Assembly (NCBI GenBank): GCA_016845145.1
Contig: JAERTE010000038.1
Span: 1-51,458 of the forward strand
Direction of reading: 5' to 3'
DNA: 51,458 nucleotides
DNA from: Rhodospirillaceae bacterium
GTDB taxonomy: Bacteria > Pseudomonadota > Alphaproteobacteria > Rhodospirillales > Casp-alpha2
The notes beneath the pieces were generated by a model. It saw nothing but the letters and a program-made list of their open reading frames with translations. It ran no database searches and had not been told where the DNA came from. Position numbers and translations under genes: made by a program. Shown here piece after piece: positions 34,008-42,526 of the stretch (position 1 is the stretch's first letter; each line of letters opens with the position of its first letter).

Positions 34008-34778
34008 TCACACGCGGTATACGTAATCCCGATTGGGATCGCGGTCGATATCAGGCGGGAAGTTTTTGTGCTTGTCCGCGTAGTACTTGACCATGTGGTT
34101 GCCGGCGGAGGTGCGGTTGTAGGTCGCGTAGTAAATACGCCGGATGACATCGCTCATATTGGGGGCTGATTGATGCGGCGCGAAGCAATCGAAAAACACC
34201 ACGTCGCCCGGCTCGGTCGGACAGGGAACGAAGTCCATGCCTTGCATGTCTTTGTCGGACAGTGGCTCCCATGAGCGGAACAAACCTTCCTGATGGCGTC
34301 CGGCGCAGAGTTCCAAGCAGCCGTTCTCAGGCGTTGCGGCATCAATACTGACAAGCGCACTGATAAAGAAGTCCGCATAGACATCCCAGCCGGCTTGGCT
34401 ATCCTGATGCGGTTTGAAGCCATCGCCGCCCGGCATTTTGAAGTTGATCTTCTCTTTGAAAAGCGTCGCCTCACCGTCCAGCAATTGTCCCACCGGGACT
34501 GCCAGGGATTCGGTCAGTTCGCGAAATCCGTTGTGGAAGGGCGTGATGTTTTCCAGACGTCCGACCAAGTCAGCGCCGTCGTGCTTGAGGCTTGGTTCAT
34601 GGAACACCCAGTGCTTGCCCGTCTCTTCGGGCCGTGCCAGCATTTCGTCGCTCCAACTCGAAATTTGCGCAACCTCATCACTGTTGAAACCACCGCGTAG
34701 CACAAGAAAACCGTCATCGTGGAACGTCTGGACTTGGGTGTTGGAAAGCCGGGGAATGGTAAGCATGGCGCGGATCAT
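34008..34778 (-). CDS. PhyH-type Fe(II)/2-oxoglutarate dioxygenase
   Basis: 256 residues from ATG 34778 (other in-frame starts at 34802 and 34766; none has a strong ribosome site). The iron triad is His124 and Asp126 in KPHQDSQAGW and His202 in CFAPHQSAPN; Arg213/214 probably holds 2-oxoglutarate. The block LFKEKINFKMPGG before the HxD resembles, as far as I can judge, enzymes of the PhnY*/TmpA group that hydroxylate aminoethylphosphonates. An alpha-hydroxylated phosphonate is thus a possible product; hydroxylation of a hopanoid or other lipid is the alternative. It is tail-to-tail with the NTP transferase. Confidence 0.75.
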   Translation of the reverse strand: MIRAMLTIPRLSNTQVQTFHDDGFLVLRGGFNSDEVAQISSWSDEMLARPEETGKHWVFHEPSLKHDGADLVGRLENITPFHNGFRELTESLAVPVGQLLDGEATLFKEKINFKMPGGDGFKPHQDSQAGWDVYADFFISALVSIDAATPENGCLELCAGRHQEGLFRSWEPLSDKDMQGMDFVPCPTEPGDVVFFDCFAPHQSAPNMSDVIRRIYYATYNRTSAGNHMVKYYADKHKNFPPDIDRDPNRDYVYRV

Positions 34779-34808
34779 ATGGATGTCCGTCGATAGCCGC
34801 AAGAGCGC

Positions 34809-35603
34809 TCAATTTCGGCGTCGGAGCCAATAAAAAAACAGCGATAACACAGCCAGATAACTCAACGCGAAGGCCAATGAAACCAAGGTGCCCAGGTGGA
34901 CGCCCAGGTGAGTAAAACTCCATGGCAGGCTAAGCAAATAGCACAACACCGAACCGATACCGATGGGGAAACCGCGCAGCATGGCATGCACGTGCACCGA
35001 TGAATAGGTCGCGTGTACAATCAGCATGGTTGGCCCCAAAGTCATCGGAAACCCCATCAATAACCCGGCCCATGCCGGCCCCAGTATTTTTGCCAGGCTA
35101 ACCACGCCAATCACCAAAACCGCCGCCATACCGGCGCGCAACGTCAGCAGCCCGAGCGTCATGCGTACCGGTGTCGCTACCCGCACATCCAAGGCACGGC
35201 GCAAGCCGAAACCCACGCCAAGGGCGATGGGAACCGTCATGGCCAAGGCGCCAGCAATGGTGAAGCTGACGTCACGAAGCGCAAAGGCGAATATGAAGTA
35301 CGCCAAAATGCCCGCCAGGGTACTCGTTACGACGGAAAAACGTCGGACGCGCGCCGATACCGCATAATAGACGCTGATGAAAACCAGCACACCGGACATT
35401 CCGGCAATCGCATGGGCGACACTGTCGACAACGAACGGCACGCCCTGTTCCAGCCCTAGCATGTAATAGGATATAAGCGCACCAAGCGGTGCGCCCGAGA
35501 CGATGCCCGCGACACGCGGGCTGACCCGCTCTGCCAGCAACGACATGCAGAGCACAATGCCGCCAGCAAGCCCGGCCTTGAGGGCCAAAAAACCAAAGAA
35601 CAT
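34809..35603 (-). CDS. GlpM-like membrane protein with internal duplication
   Basis: 264 residues from ATG 35603 (GGGGAA upstream; the frame extends to 35729 but the extra N-terminus is Arg/Pro-rich). About eight hydrophobic helices. Two halves share a pattern: SPRVAGIVSGAPLGALISYY in the first and GPAWAGLLMGFPMTLGPTML in the second, each followed by a short polar helix. This pattern recalls the small GlpM protein, suggesting a tandem-duplicated form. Function unknown; a transporter or flippase-like role is possible. It ends 30 bp before the dioxygenase start and is on the same strand, so it is upstream of it in the transcript. Confidence 0.6.
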   Translation of the reverse strand: MFFGFLALKAGLAGGIVLCMSLLAERVSPRVAGIVSGAPLGALISYYMLGLEQGVPFVVDSVAHAIAGMSGVLVFISVYYAVSARVRRFSVVTSTLAGILAYFIFAFALRDVSFTIAGALAMTVPIALGVGFGLRRALDVRVATPVRMTLGLLTLRAGMAAVLVIGVVSLAKILGPAWAGLLMGFPMTLGPTMLIVHATYSSVHVHAMLRGFPIGIGSVLCYLLSLPWSFTHLGVHLGTLVSLAFALSYLAVLSLFFYWLRRRN

Positions 35604-35809
35604 GGAGGGAGTTCCCCAATACGTGATGGCTGATACTAAGGAGCGCCAAGACCGCCCGCAAGGCGAGCGAAGCGGGGGGAGGAACTCTGGAATATCTGGA
35701 ATCTTTGGCCGTTTGTGGTATACGCGCACAGGCTTCGAAAGGCTTTTGTTTCGTTGTGTAGGAGAGTTCCCATGCGTCCGATAAAACTGAGAGCCGTGGG
35801 GAGGATTTC

Positions 35810-36943
35810 ATGATACCTGCGGACGCGTTCCTCGGGCCATTGCGCGATGCTGGGTTTGATTTTTTCACCGGTGTTCCGTGTTCTTACCTGACGCCGCTGA
35901 TCAATCGCGTTATTTCGGACGATGCGTATAAATACGTTGCCGCCGCCAGCGAAGGAGAAGCCGTTGCCATTGCATCGGGGGCTTGGTTGGCGGGCAAGAA
36001 AACCGTTTTCATGTGCCAGAACTCAGGCCTTGGGAATGCCGTCAATCCGTTCACGTCGCTCAACAACCCGTTCCGTATTCCGACGCTGGCCATCGTGACA
36101 TGGCGCGGTGGACCCGGCCTCAAGGATGAGCCGCAGCATGAATTTATGGGCGCCATCACCCCAAATCTGCTGGATGTGATCGAGGTGCCGCACACACTGT
36201 TCCCGAAACGCCTGGAAGACATATCCGGCGCGTTGGATGAAGCTACATATCATATGGACACGAACCATTTGCCCTTTGCCTTCATTATGAACAAGGGTGA
36301 CGTAATGGAAGACACCCTCGAAGCTGCGCCGATCTCGGTGGCACGCGCGGGCATAGTTGAAGACCGGCTCGACGGTGATATTCCAACCCGCGTTGACGCC
36401 TTACGGCGGTTTCTCTCCGTCGTGCCGGAAACCGCGGGCGTAATCGCCACCACCGGCAAATGCGGGCGCGAATTGTTTACGCTGGCGGACCGCGACCAGC
36501 ACCTTTACCAGGTCGGGTCCATGGGTTGTGCGGCCGCCATGGGGCTTGGCGTGGCGCTCAATACAGAGCGGCCTGTCATGGTGCTCGACGGTGACGGCGC
36601 GGCGTTGATGAAATTGGGCTCACTCGCGACCATCGGTGCTTATGCGCCCGACAACATGGTCCACGTGGTGCTCGACAACGGCACCTACGATTCCACCGGT
36701 GGTCAGCCTGCGCCCTCGGTCGCCGTCGATTTCGCCGCCGTGGGCGTGGCGTGCGGCTATGCGCACGGATACCGCTGTGACGGCATGGATGGCTTTGAGG
36801 CGGCTCTGCAATCGAGTGTGCGCCGTCCCGGCCCACACCTGATTCATCTAAAAATCCAACCGGGGTCGATGGCTGACCTTGGCCGCCCGACGGTTAGACC
36901 GCAAGATATTGCACGGCGATTTAAGGAATTCTTGACGTCATGA
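35810..36943 (+). CDS. aepY: Phosphonopyruvate decarboxylase
   Basis: 377 residues, both thiamine-diphosphate domains fused. PYR domain: TGVPCSYLTPLINRVIS, catalytic Glu48/Glu50 in ASEGEAVAIASGAWLAGKK, MCQNSGLGNAVNP and the diagnostic GLKDEPQHEFMG (residues 103-114). PP domain: GDGAALMKLG from Gly261 and VLDNGTYDSTGGQP with Asn290. It converts phosphonopyruvate to phosphonoacetaldehyde, the step that makes C-P bond formation irreversible. Strong GGGGAGGATTTC before ATG 35810. Its stop overlaps the CDP-alcohol phosphatidyltransferase start (ATGA), tying the phosphonate to a lipid-headgroup enzyme. The usual partner PEP mutase is absent from the window. Confidence 0.9.
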   Translation: MIPADAFLGPLRDAGFDFFTGVPCSYLTPLINRVISDDAYKYVAAASEGEAVAIASGAWLAGKKTVFMCQNSGLGNAVNPFTSLNNPFRIPTLAIVTWRGGPGLKDEPQHEFMGAITPNLLDVIEVPHTLFPKRLEDISGALDEATYHMDTNHLPFAFIMNKGDVMEDTLEAAPISVARAGIVEDRLDGDIPTRVDALRRFLSVVPETAGVIATTGKCGRELFTLADRDQHLYQVGSMGCAAAMGLGVALNTERPVMVLDGDGAALMKLGSLATIGAYAPDNMVHVVLDNGTYDSTGGQPAPSVAVDFAAVGVACGYAHGYRCDGMDGFEAALQSSVRRPGPHLIHLKIQPGSMADLGRPTVRPQDIARRFKEFLTS

Positions 36944-37548
36944 GTCACAATACCTGGATTCACAAACTGTCCCGCGTGACGATCGTCAATCCGTTGGCGA
37001 AGACGCGCGTTCATCCCAATCATCTGACTTTGGTGCGGCTGGTGACGGGGCTTGGCGCGGTGGCGGGGTTTGCCACCGGTGCAGTGCCCTGGGTGCAGAT
37101 CGGCGCCGTGGCGTTTTTGATCTCCATGCTGTTCGACCGCGCCGACGGTGATCTCGCCAGGGTGACCGGACGCACCAGTCCCATGGGCCATAAACTGGAT
37201 TTGATCGCCGACTCGCTGTGCAACTCGCTGATATTCGTTGGATTGGGCGTGGGGCTCAGCCAAGGGGATTACGGCGCCGGTGCCATTGTCATGGGGGTGA
37301 CGGCGGGCGCGGCGGTCGCGGCCATATTGGGCATGGTGATCCGGGTCGAGGCCCGCGAAGGTGCGCGCGCCGCCGAACTGGGCGGAGCAGCCGGGTTCGA
37401 TCCCGATGACGCCATGGCCCTGGTGCCATTGGCGGTATTGTTCGGTGCGGCGGAGGGGTTGCTGCTGGCGGCGGCGATCGGCGCACCTTGTTTTGCTGTG
37501 TTCTTTTTGATGCTGTTTCGCCGGAAACTTTTTGGCGAAACCGAGTGA
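36940..37548 (+). CDS. CDP-alcohol phosphatidyltransferase, complete motif
   Basis: 202 residues, about six membrane helices. The full CDP-OH-P motif D-x2-DG-x2-AR-x8-G-x3-D-x3-D is present as Asp66, Asp69-Gly70, Ala73-Arg74, Gly83, Asp87 and Asp91 (starting DRADGDLARVTGR). Such enzymes move a phospho- or phosphono-group from a CDP donor onto an alcohol in the membrane. Coupled by ATGA overlap to phosphonopyruvate decarboxylase, so a CDP-phosphonate donor is the natural guess. It is tail-to-tail with a related gene 4 bp away. Confidence 0.85.
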   Translation: MSHNTWIHKLSRVTIVNPLAKTRVHPNHLTLVRLVTGLGAVAGFATGAVPWVQIGAVAFLISMLFDRADGDLARVTGRTSPMGHKLDLIADSLCNSLIFVGLGVGLSQGDYGAGAIVMGVTAGAAVAAILGMVIRVEAREGARAAELGGAAGFDPDDAMALVPLAVLFGAAEGLLLAAAIGAPCFAVFFLMLFRRKLFGETE

Positions 37549-37552
37549 TACG

Positions 37553-38164
37553 CTAATGATGCCGCTTCAGCCGCGCCAATTCCCAAAGGGCCCAGAGTCC
37601 GTAAACGGCGGCCCCGATGCCGGCGGCGATGAAAAACGGGTACAACCAACCGGCCCAGGTGATCGGCGCCAGCAGATAAATACCGTCTTCCAACTCGAAC
37701 CCGGCGAACCCCGGATAGCCCACCGCCTCGCCTTCATCTGTGTCGATGTCTTCGTGCGCGCGGTCAATGCCCAAATTGGTAAACACAGAACCGAGCGCCG
37801 AAATCGTTCCCGCAGCCCCCAAGGCAATGGCCCACAGGCCCAGCTCGCTGTCGCGGAAACCAATACCCATACAGATAAACAGCGCGCCGTAGCTCAAACC
37901 ACCGGACACATAGTCCAGGTAATAACCGAGTTTGGATTTCATGTCTTTTTGCCGCGCCAATTCACCGTCGGCGTGATCCATGAAGCGCGCAAAGACGAAC
38001 AATCCCGCACCCCAATTGGCCCAATAGGCCGATCCCTGCGCCAGCATGGCAGCACCTGCGAGCGCGACGAGCAATGTGGTGATGGTCAATTGATTGGGCG
38101 TCACCGGCGATCGCACAAGTGGCTTCACCAAGATACGCGCCACGCGTTGATCCCAAGGTTCCAT
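37553..38164 (-). CDS. CDP-alcohol phosphatidyltransferase with last motif Asp replaced
   Basis: 203 residues from ATG 38164 (GGAGGG upstream; a TTG at 38176 is in frame). The motif reads Asp63, Asp66-Gly67, Ala70-Arg71, Gly80, Asp84 and then Gly88 where the catalytic-base Asp should be (DHADGELAR ... GYYLDYVSGG). The first three Asp residues that hold metal and CDP are intact. So the protein may be inactive, may use another base, or may belong to a subgroup with a different reaction. The C-terminal part has several helices and an acidic loop DRAHEDIDTDEGEA. Convergent with the intact paralogue, divergent from hpnN. Confidence 0.8.
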   Translation of the reverse strand: MEPWDQRVARILVKPLVRSPVTPNQLTITTLLVALAGAAMLAQGSAYWANWGAGLFVFARFMDHADGELARQKDMKSKLGYYLDYVSGGLSYGALFICMGIGFRDSELGLWAIALGAAGTISALGSVFTNLGIDRAHEDIDTDEGEAVGYPGFAGFELEDGIYLLAPITWAGWLYPFFIAAGIGAAVYGLWALWELARLKRHH

Positions 38165-38243
38165 CGTTCCCTCCAAATGACGCCGCCAAGTTGTGCAAGC
38201 ACCGAGGCCAAGTCAAGCGTGGGATCGCATGGTGGAGGCGCGC

Positions 38244-40850
38244 ATGGACATTGATGCGGCCCGGACGCGCTACCGCGAGGCATTGGCTGCCTGGGTCGGC
38301 TGGGTGAGCCGCCACGCCGCTCTGGTGCTGGCCGCAGCGGTGCTGGTCAGCGTTGCGGCTGTCGTCTATTTCGCACTTAATCTGAAGATCAACACTTCGA
38401 CCACAGACATGCTGGCCAAGGACGTGCCGTTCCGCCAGTACGCGCGCGAGATCGATGCCGCCTTTCCCCAAAGCCAAGATACGCTCGTGGTGGTGATCGA
38501 GGGGCAGACGGCGGGGCTCGCCGATGATGCGGCATTGGCGCTGGGCAAGCGGCTTCGGCAACGGCCCGATGTATTCGAGGGCGTCTATGATCTTAGGGGT
38601 GATGCGTTTTTCCGTGAGAACGGGCTGCTGTTTCTAGGAATTGATGAGCTTTATGACCTGAGCGACACTCTGGCCGAGGCGCAGCCGTTCCTGGGCACGT
38701 TGTGGCGCGAAGGGAATCTCACAGGGTTGTTCCATATTATCGGGCTCGCCGCCGATGAAGCGGCGAAACCCGAAGGCGATGCCGCTTTGCCGTTGGGGCC
38801 GGTGTTCCGTGCCATGGCTGATGTCGCCGCCGCCCAAAAAGCCGGCCAACCGTTGGTTCTGTCATGGTCGAGGATTTTGGCGGGCAAGGCGGGAGAACCG
38901 GAGCCGGTGTCGGAACGGCGGCGGTTCATCATCGTAAAGCCGAAATTGGATTTTGCTTCTCTGCAACCGGCCGATAACGCCATGGATACGGTCCGGCGGG
39001 TCGCCGCAGAGATGAATATTGATGCTGAACACGGATTGCGACTGCGCCTGACCGGCTCGGCGGCGTTGGAGCAAGAGGAATTGGCCAGCGTCGAAACCGG
39101 CATGGGGCTGGCCGCGGTGATTTCGTTGGTGCTGGTGCTGGTGATTTTGCTGGCCGGGTTGGGCTCGGCCAGGCTGGTCGTGTCAACATTGCTGACGTTG
39201 ATCATGGGGCTGCTTTGGACGGCGGCTTACGCGCTGTTGGCGGTCGGTTCGCTCAACCTGATCTCGGTTGCGTTCGCGGTGTTGTTTATCGGACTCAGTG
39301 TCGATTTCGGAATCCATTTCGGGCTGCGTTACCGCGAAAGCATGAGTGACGGTGTTTCCCATGAAGCAGCATTGCGTAATGCCGCCATGGGCGTCGGTGG
39401 GCCGTTGACGCTGTGCGCCGTCAGCGCCGCCATCGCTTTTTTTGCTTTTTTGCCCACCGACTACGTCGGGCTGGCGGAATTGGGGGTGATCGCGGGTAGC
39501 GGCATGTTCATCGCACTGTTCGCGAACTTGACCATACTGCCAGCCGGAATTGCGCTTTTCCCGCCCAAGCCGGTGAAAGCGGGTGTTTCAGCGGATCGTA
39601 TGCTGAGCGCCACCATGGCCAAGCTGATCTGTATAGCAGGTGCGTTGATTACGGCGTTTTGCTTGATGCTGGTGCCGCGCACGTCGTTCGATTTCGACCC
39701 GCTGAACTTGAAAGATCCGCACACGGAATCGGTGTCAACGTTGCTCGATCTGATGGAAGGGAACGCGCGCAACCACTATTCGGCGGAGGTGTTGGTGGCT
39801 GATCTCGCGGCTGCGGATGCTCACGCAGCGGCATTGGAAAAGCTGCCCGAAATTGATCGTGCGCTTACGCTGTCGACGTTCATACCTGCCGATCAGGACC
39901 AAAAATTGCAAATTATCGCGGAGATGGCGTTGTTTCTCGGCCCGTCTCTCGCGCCCGAACGACACAACAATGCCTTGGATGATAACCAGCGCCGCGCCGC
40001 ATGGGAGAAACTGCGTCCGAAGCTTGCACACCTGATGGCGGGGGAGAGCGCTCTGGCCGCACCGGCACGGCAATTGACCCAAACGGTGGATGCCATATTC
40101 AGCGCAGATGGGGCCGCCGAATTGGAGCGCCGCTTGCTGCGGGGGCTTGGCGGGCGGCTGGAGAGTTTGAAGTCGGCATTGCGTGCGGCACCTGTGACAC
40201 TGGACAGCTTGCCGGCAAGCTTGCGTGGACGTTGGCAGGCGGCAGATGGCCGGACGCGGGTTGAGGTTTATCCGTCGGCGGATTTACGTCGGCGTGCACC
40301 GCTGGAAGCGTTTGTCACCGCCGCTCGAACCAAGGCGCCGAAGCTGTCGGGAACACCGGTGACAATCATGGAGGCGGGGCGTACGGTGCTGGGCGCGTTT
40401 GTGCAGGCCGGTGTCATTGCGGCTGTCGGCATTTGCCTGCTGCTTGCCCTGGTGACGCGCCGCATCCGCGATGTGGGATTGGTGTTTATCCCGGTGGTGT
40501 TGGCAGGCGTATGGACCATGGGCGCCAGCGTCATCGGCGGCCTGGCATTTAACCTGGCCAATGTCATTGTGTTGCCGTTGTTGTTTGGGCTTGGCGTTGC
40601 GGGGGCGATCCACCTAGTTGCACGCGCCCATACGTCGGGCGGTTCGGATGCCGCGATGCGGACCTCGACCCCACGCGCTGTTGTGCTAAGCGCGCTCACC
40701 ACTATCGGCTCGTTCGGAAGCATCTCGCTTTCAGCCCATCCGGGTACGGCGAGTATGGGAATCTTGTTGATGATCGCTATTTCCATGACCATGTTGGCGA
40801 CCTTGGTTTTTCTGCCGGCCTTGATGCGGCTGCTGGCAAGGGAAGGGTGA
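38244..40850 (+). CDS. hpnN: Hopanoid transporter HpnN (RND family)
   Basis: 868 residues from ATG 38244, chosen for GTGGAGG at good spacing; an ATG at 38229 and an upstream start at 38193 are alternatives. RND architecture: one N-terminal helix, a periplasmic loop (about residues 45-270), six helices, a second loop (about 460-720), and a final helix bundle. LFIGLSVDFGIHFGLRYRES is the first conserved RND transmembrane block. HpnN moves hopanoids from the inner to the outer membrane. It sits between CDP-alcohol phosphatidyltransferase genes, so in this organism it might also export a lipid made by them (inference). Confidence 0.9.
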   Translation: MDIDAARTRYREALAAWVGWVSRHAALVLAAAVLVSVAAVVYFALNLKINTSTTDMLAKDVPFRQYAREIDAAFPQSQDTLVVVIEGQTAGLADDAALALGKRLRQRPDVFEGVYDLRGDAFFRENGLLFLGIDELYDLSDTLAEAQPFLGTLWREGNLTGLFHIIGLAADEAAKPEGDAALPLGPVFRAMADVAAAQKAGQPLVLSWSRILAGKAGEPEPVSERRRFIIVKPKLDFASLQPADNAMDTVRRVAAEMNIDAEHGLRLRLTGSAALEQEELASVETGMGLAAVISLVLVLVILLAGLGSARLVVSTLLTLIMGLLWTAAYALLAVGSLNLISVAFAVLFIGLSVDFGIHFGLRYRESMSDGVSHEAALRNAAMGVGGPLTLCAVSAAIAFFAFLPTDYVGLAELGVIAGSGMFIALFANLTILPAGIALFPPKPVKAGVSADRMLSATMAKLICIAGALITAFCLMLVPRTSFDFDPLNLKDPHTESVSTLLDLMEGNARNHYSAEVLVADLAAADAHAAALEKLPEIDRALTLSTFIPADQDQKLQIIAEMALFLGPSLAPERHNNALDDNQRRAAWEKLRPKLAHLMAGESALAAPARQLTQTVDAIFSADGAAELERRLLRGLGGRLESLKSALRAAPVTLDSLPASLRGRWQAADGRTRVEVYPSADLRRRAPLEAFVTAARTKAPKLSGTPVTIMEAGRTVLGAFVQAGVIAAVGICLLLALVTRRIRDVGLVFIPVVLAGVWTMGASVIGGLAFNLANVIVLPLLFGLGVAGAIHLVARAHTSGGSDAAMRTSTPRAVVLSALTTIGSFGSISLSAHPGTASMGILLMIAISMTMLATLVFLPALMRLLAREG

Positions 40851-40854
40851 CGCC

Positions 40855-41523
40855 ATGGAAAGTCGGACAACGCCACTGTTTCCATTAATCCGGCATGTCT
40901 CGAAACGGGTAACGCCGGTGCTTTTGCACTCGCAGTTGAGTGCCAATCAACTGACGGCTATGTCGCTGCTGTTTGGCTGCGCCGCCGCCTTGATGCTGAT
41001 GCGTGGCACGCACGAGGCGTTGTTGCAGGCGGCTGGGCTGTTGTTTATCGCCTATGTCCTGGACAATTGTGATGGCGAGGTGGCACGGGCCAGGGGACAG
41101 GTGTCAAAGTTTGGCGAGGTGCTTGACGATGTCACGGATTGGATCGTCCATACCGTGTTTTTCATCGGATTGGGCTATGGCCATACAGCGATCACCGGTG
41201 AACCGATTTGGTGGTGGCTGGGCGTTGTTGCCGGGGCTGGTGGCACATTTAATTTTTTTCTGGCTCAGTGGTTTAAAGGCCGAGACAAACACGAATCGTC
41301 GGAAACTGAAGGCAGGGGCGAGACCGATGATTTGTCACCAACAACGTTTGTAGGTTGGTTGATTTTTGCCTTTCGTGAACTGGCGCGCGCCGACTTTTGC
41401 TTCCTTGTTCTGATTTTGGCGTTACTGGACGGGCTTTGGCTGTTGCTGCCGGCAGGGGCCGTCGGTGCGCAAGTGTATTGGATGATGGCGTTCGTCCAGG
41501 AGGCACGGCGCTATCATGTCTGA
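40855..41523 (+). CDS. CDP-alcohol phosphatidyltransferase, third paralogue
   Basis: 222 residues, about six helices. Complete motif: Asp70, Asp73-Gly74, Ala77-Arg78, Gly87, Asp91, Asp95 (DNCDGEVARARGQ ... GEVLDDVTD). A hydrophilic insertion around residues 141-160 (FKGRDKHESSETEGRGETDD) is unusual for this family. It begins 4 bp after hpnN and overlaps hpnL by 8 bp, so hpnN-this gene-hpnL form one transcript. The alcohol acceptor may be a hopanoid polyol or diacylglycerol; sequence does not decide. Confidence 0.85.
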   Translation: MESRTTPLFPLIRHVSKRVTPVLLHSQLSANQLTAMSLLFGCAAALMLMRGTHEALLQAAGLLFIAYVLDNCDGEVARARGQVSKFGEVLDDVTDWIVHTVFFIGLGYGHTAITGEPIWWWLGVVAGAGGTFNFFLAQWFKGRDKHESSETEGRGETDDLSPTTFVGWLIFAFRELARADFCFLVLILALLDGLWLLLPAGAVGAQVYWMMAFVQEARRYHV

Positions 41524-42526
41524 CGCAACGCGGAGTCCAGGCAAAGCGTGGATGGCAAAGGCGATATTCATCGTCGCCGGCTTGGGCTTGCTGGCTGCCG
41601 TGTTTTCGGGCGTTGATACTGGCAAGGTATGGGATAGTGCCGCCTCCGTCGGGTGGGGTATGCTTGTCGTCTTGGGGCTCTATTTGTTGGCCTTTTCCAT
41701 CGATTCCGTAAGCTGGTTATTGGCGCTCACGTGGGCGCCGCTCAATAGCCGCTGGGGCTGGCGCACTTGGGCCGTGCGCATGGTGGGTGAAACCTACAAC
41801 AACATCATCCCCGCTGCGTCCATGGGCGGCGAGCCGGTGAAGGCCGTACTGCTGAAGCGGCACTACGGCGTTCCTTATCATGACAGCACGGCTTCACTGA
41901 TATTGGCCAAGACGATCAACATGGTGGGGCTGTGTTTGTTTCTCGCCGTCGGGTTTGCATTGATGATGCAGTCGCCGAAATTGTCCGAAGCCTACAAGCA
42001 TACGGCTGGCGTTGGGTTTGTGGCATTGATGGTCGCGACAGCGTTGTTTTTTGCAGTACAGCGCTATCGCATCGGCAGCGTAGCGAGCGGTTGGCTCGGC
42101 CGGCGTATGTTATCCGACAAAATCGACGCTATCGTGACTCAGATCAGGAGCATGGACGAGACTCTCGTTCAGTTTTACACGCGGCATCGCCCTCGCTTGG
42201 TCGGGGCTTTGGCCCTTGCCTTCTTCAATTGGGTGCTCGGCGTGGCGGAGATCTATTATGTGCTGTGGTTGCTTGATGCGCCGATCACCTGGGCCGAGGC
42301 CTGGATCATCGAAGCCGTCGCTCAGATGGTGAGAAGCGGTACGTTTTTCATTCCGCTTAGTATCGGCGCACAAGAAGGGGTATTCCTCCTGGTTGCCGGC
42401 ACGATAACCGGCGCGCCGGAACTCGGGCTTTCGGTGGGGTTGATCCGGCGCTGCCGGGAGATGATCTGGATCGCGTGGGGGTATGTGTTGGGCGTGTGGT
42501 ATACGTCCAGGACCCAAGATGCCTAA
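41516..42526 (+). CDS. hpnL: HpnL-like membrane protein (LPG synthase TM/flippase-like family)
   Basis: 336 residues, about eight membrane helices, UPF0104/lysylphosphatidylglycerol-synthase TM superfamily. The block VGETYNNIIPAASMGGEPVK and the C-terminal FFIPLSIGAQEGVFLL are family signatures. HpnL is a recurrent member of hopanoid clusters, suggested to move lipid intermediates. Its ATG overlaps the preceding phosphatidyltransferase by 8 bp. Related proteins flip or modify polar lipids, which fits export of the lipid made by the neighbouring enzymes. Its stop overlaps the stop of the convergent HpnM-type gene. Confidence 0.75.
   Translation: MSDATRSPGKAWMAKAIFIVAGLGLLAAVFSGVDTGKVWDSAASVGWGMLVVLGLYLLAFSIDSVSWLLALTWAPLNSRWGWRTWAVRMVGETYNNIIPAASMGGEPVKAVLLKRHYGVPYHDSTASLILAKTINMVGLCLFLAVGFALMMQSPKLSEAYKHTAGVGFVALMVATALFFAVQRYRIGSVASGWLGRRMLSDKIDAIVTQIRSMDETLVQFYTRHRPRLVGALALAFFNWVLGVAEIYYVLWLLDAPITWAEAWIIEAVAQMVRSGTFFIPLSIGAQEGVFLLVAGTITGAPELGLSVGLIRRCREMIWIAWGYVLGVWYTSRTQDA

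Noticed and set aside
35641..35690. GC-rich segment between the GlpM-like gene and ppd as a transposon end or repeat
   Set aside because: Only partial inverted symmetry and no second copy seen in the window.
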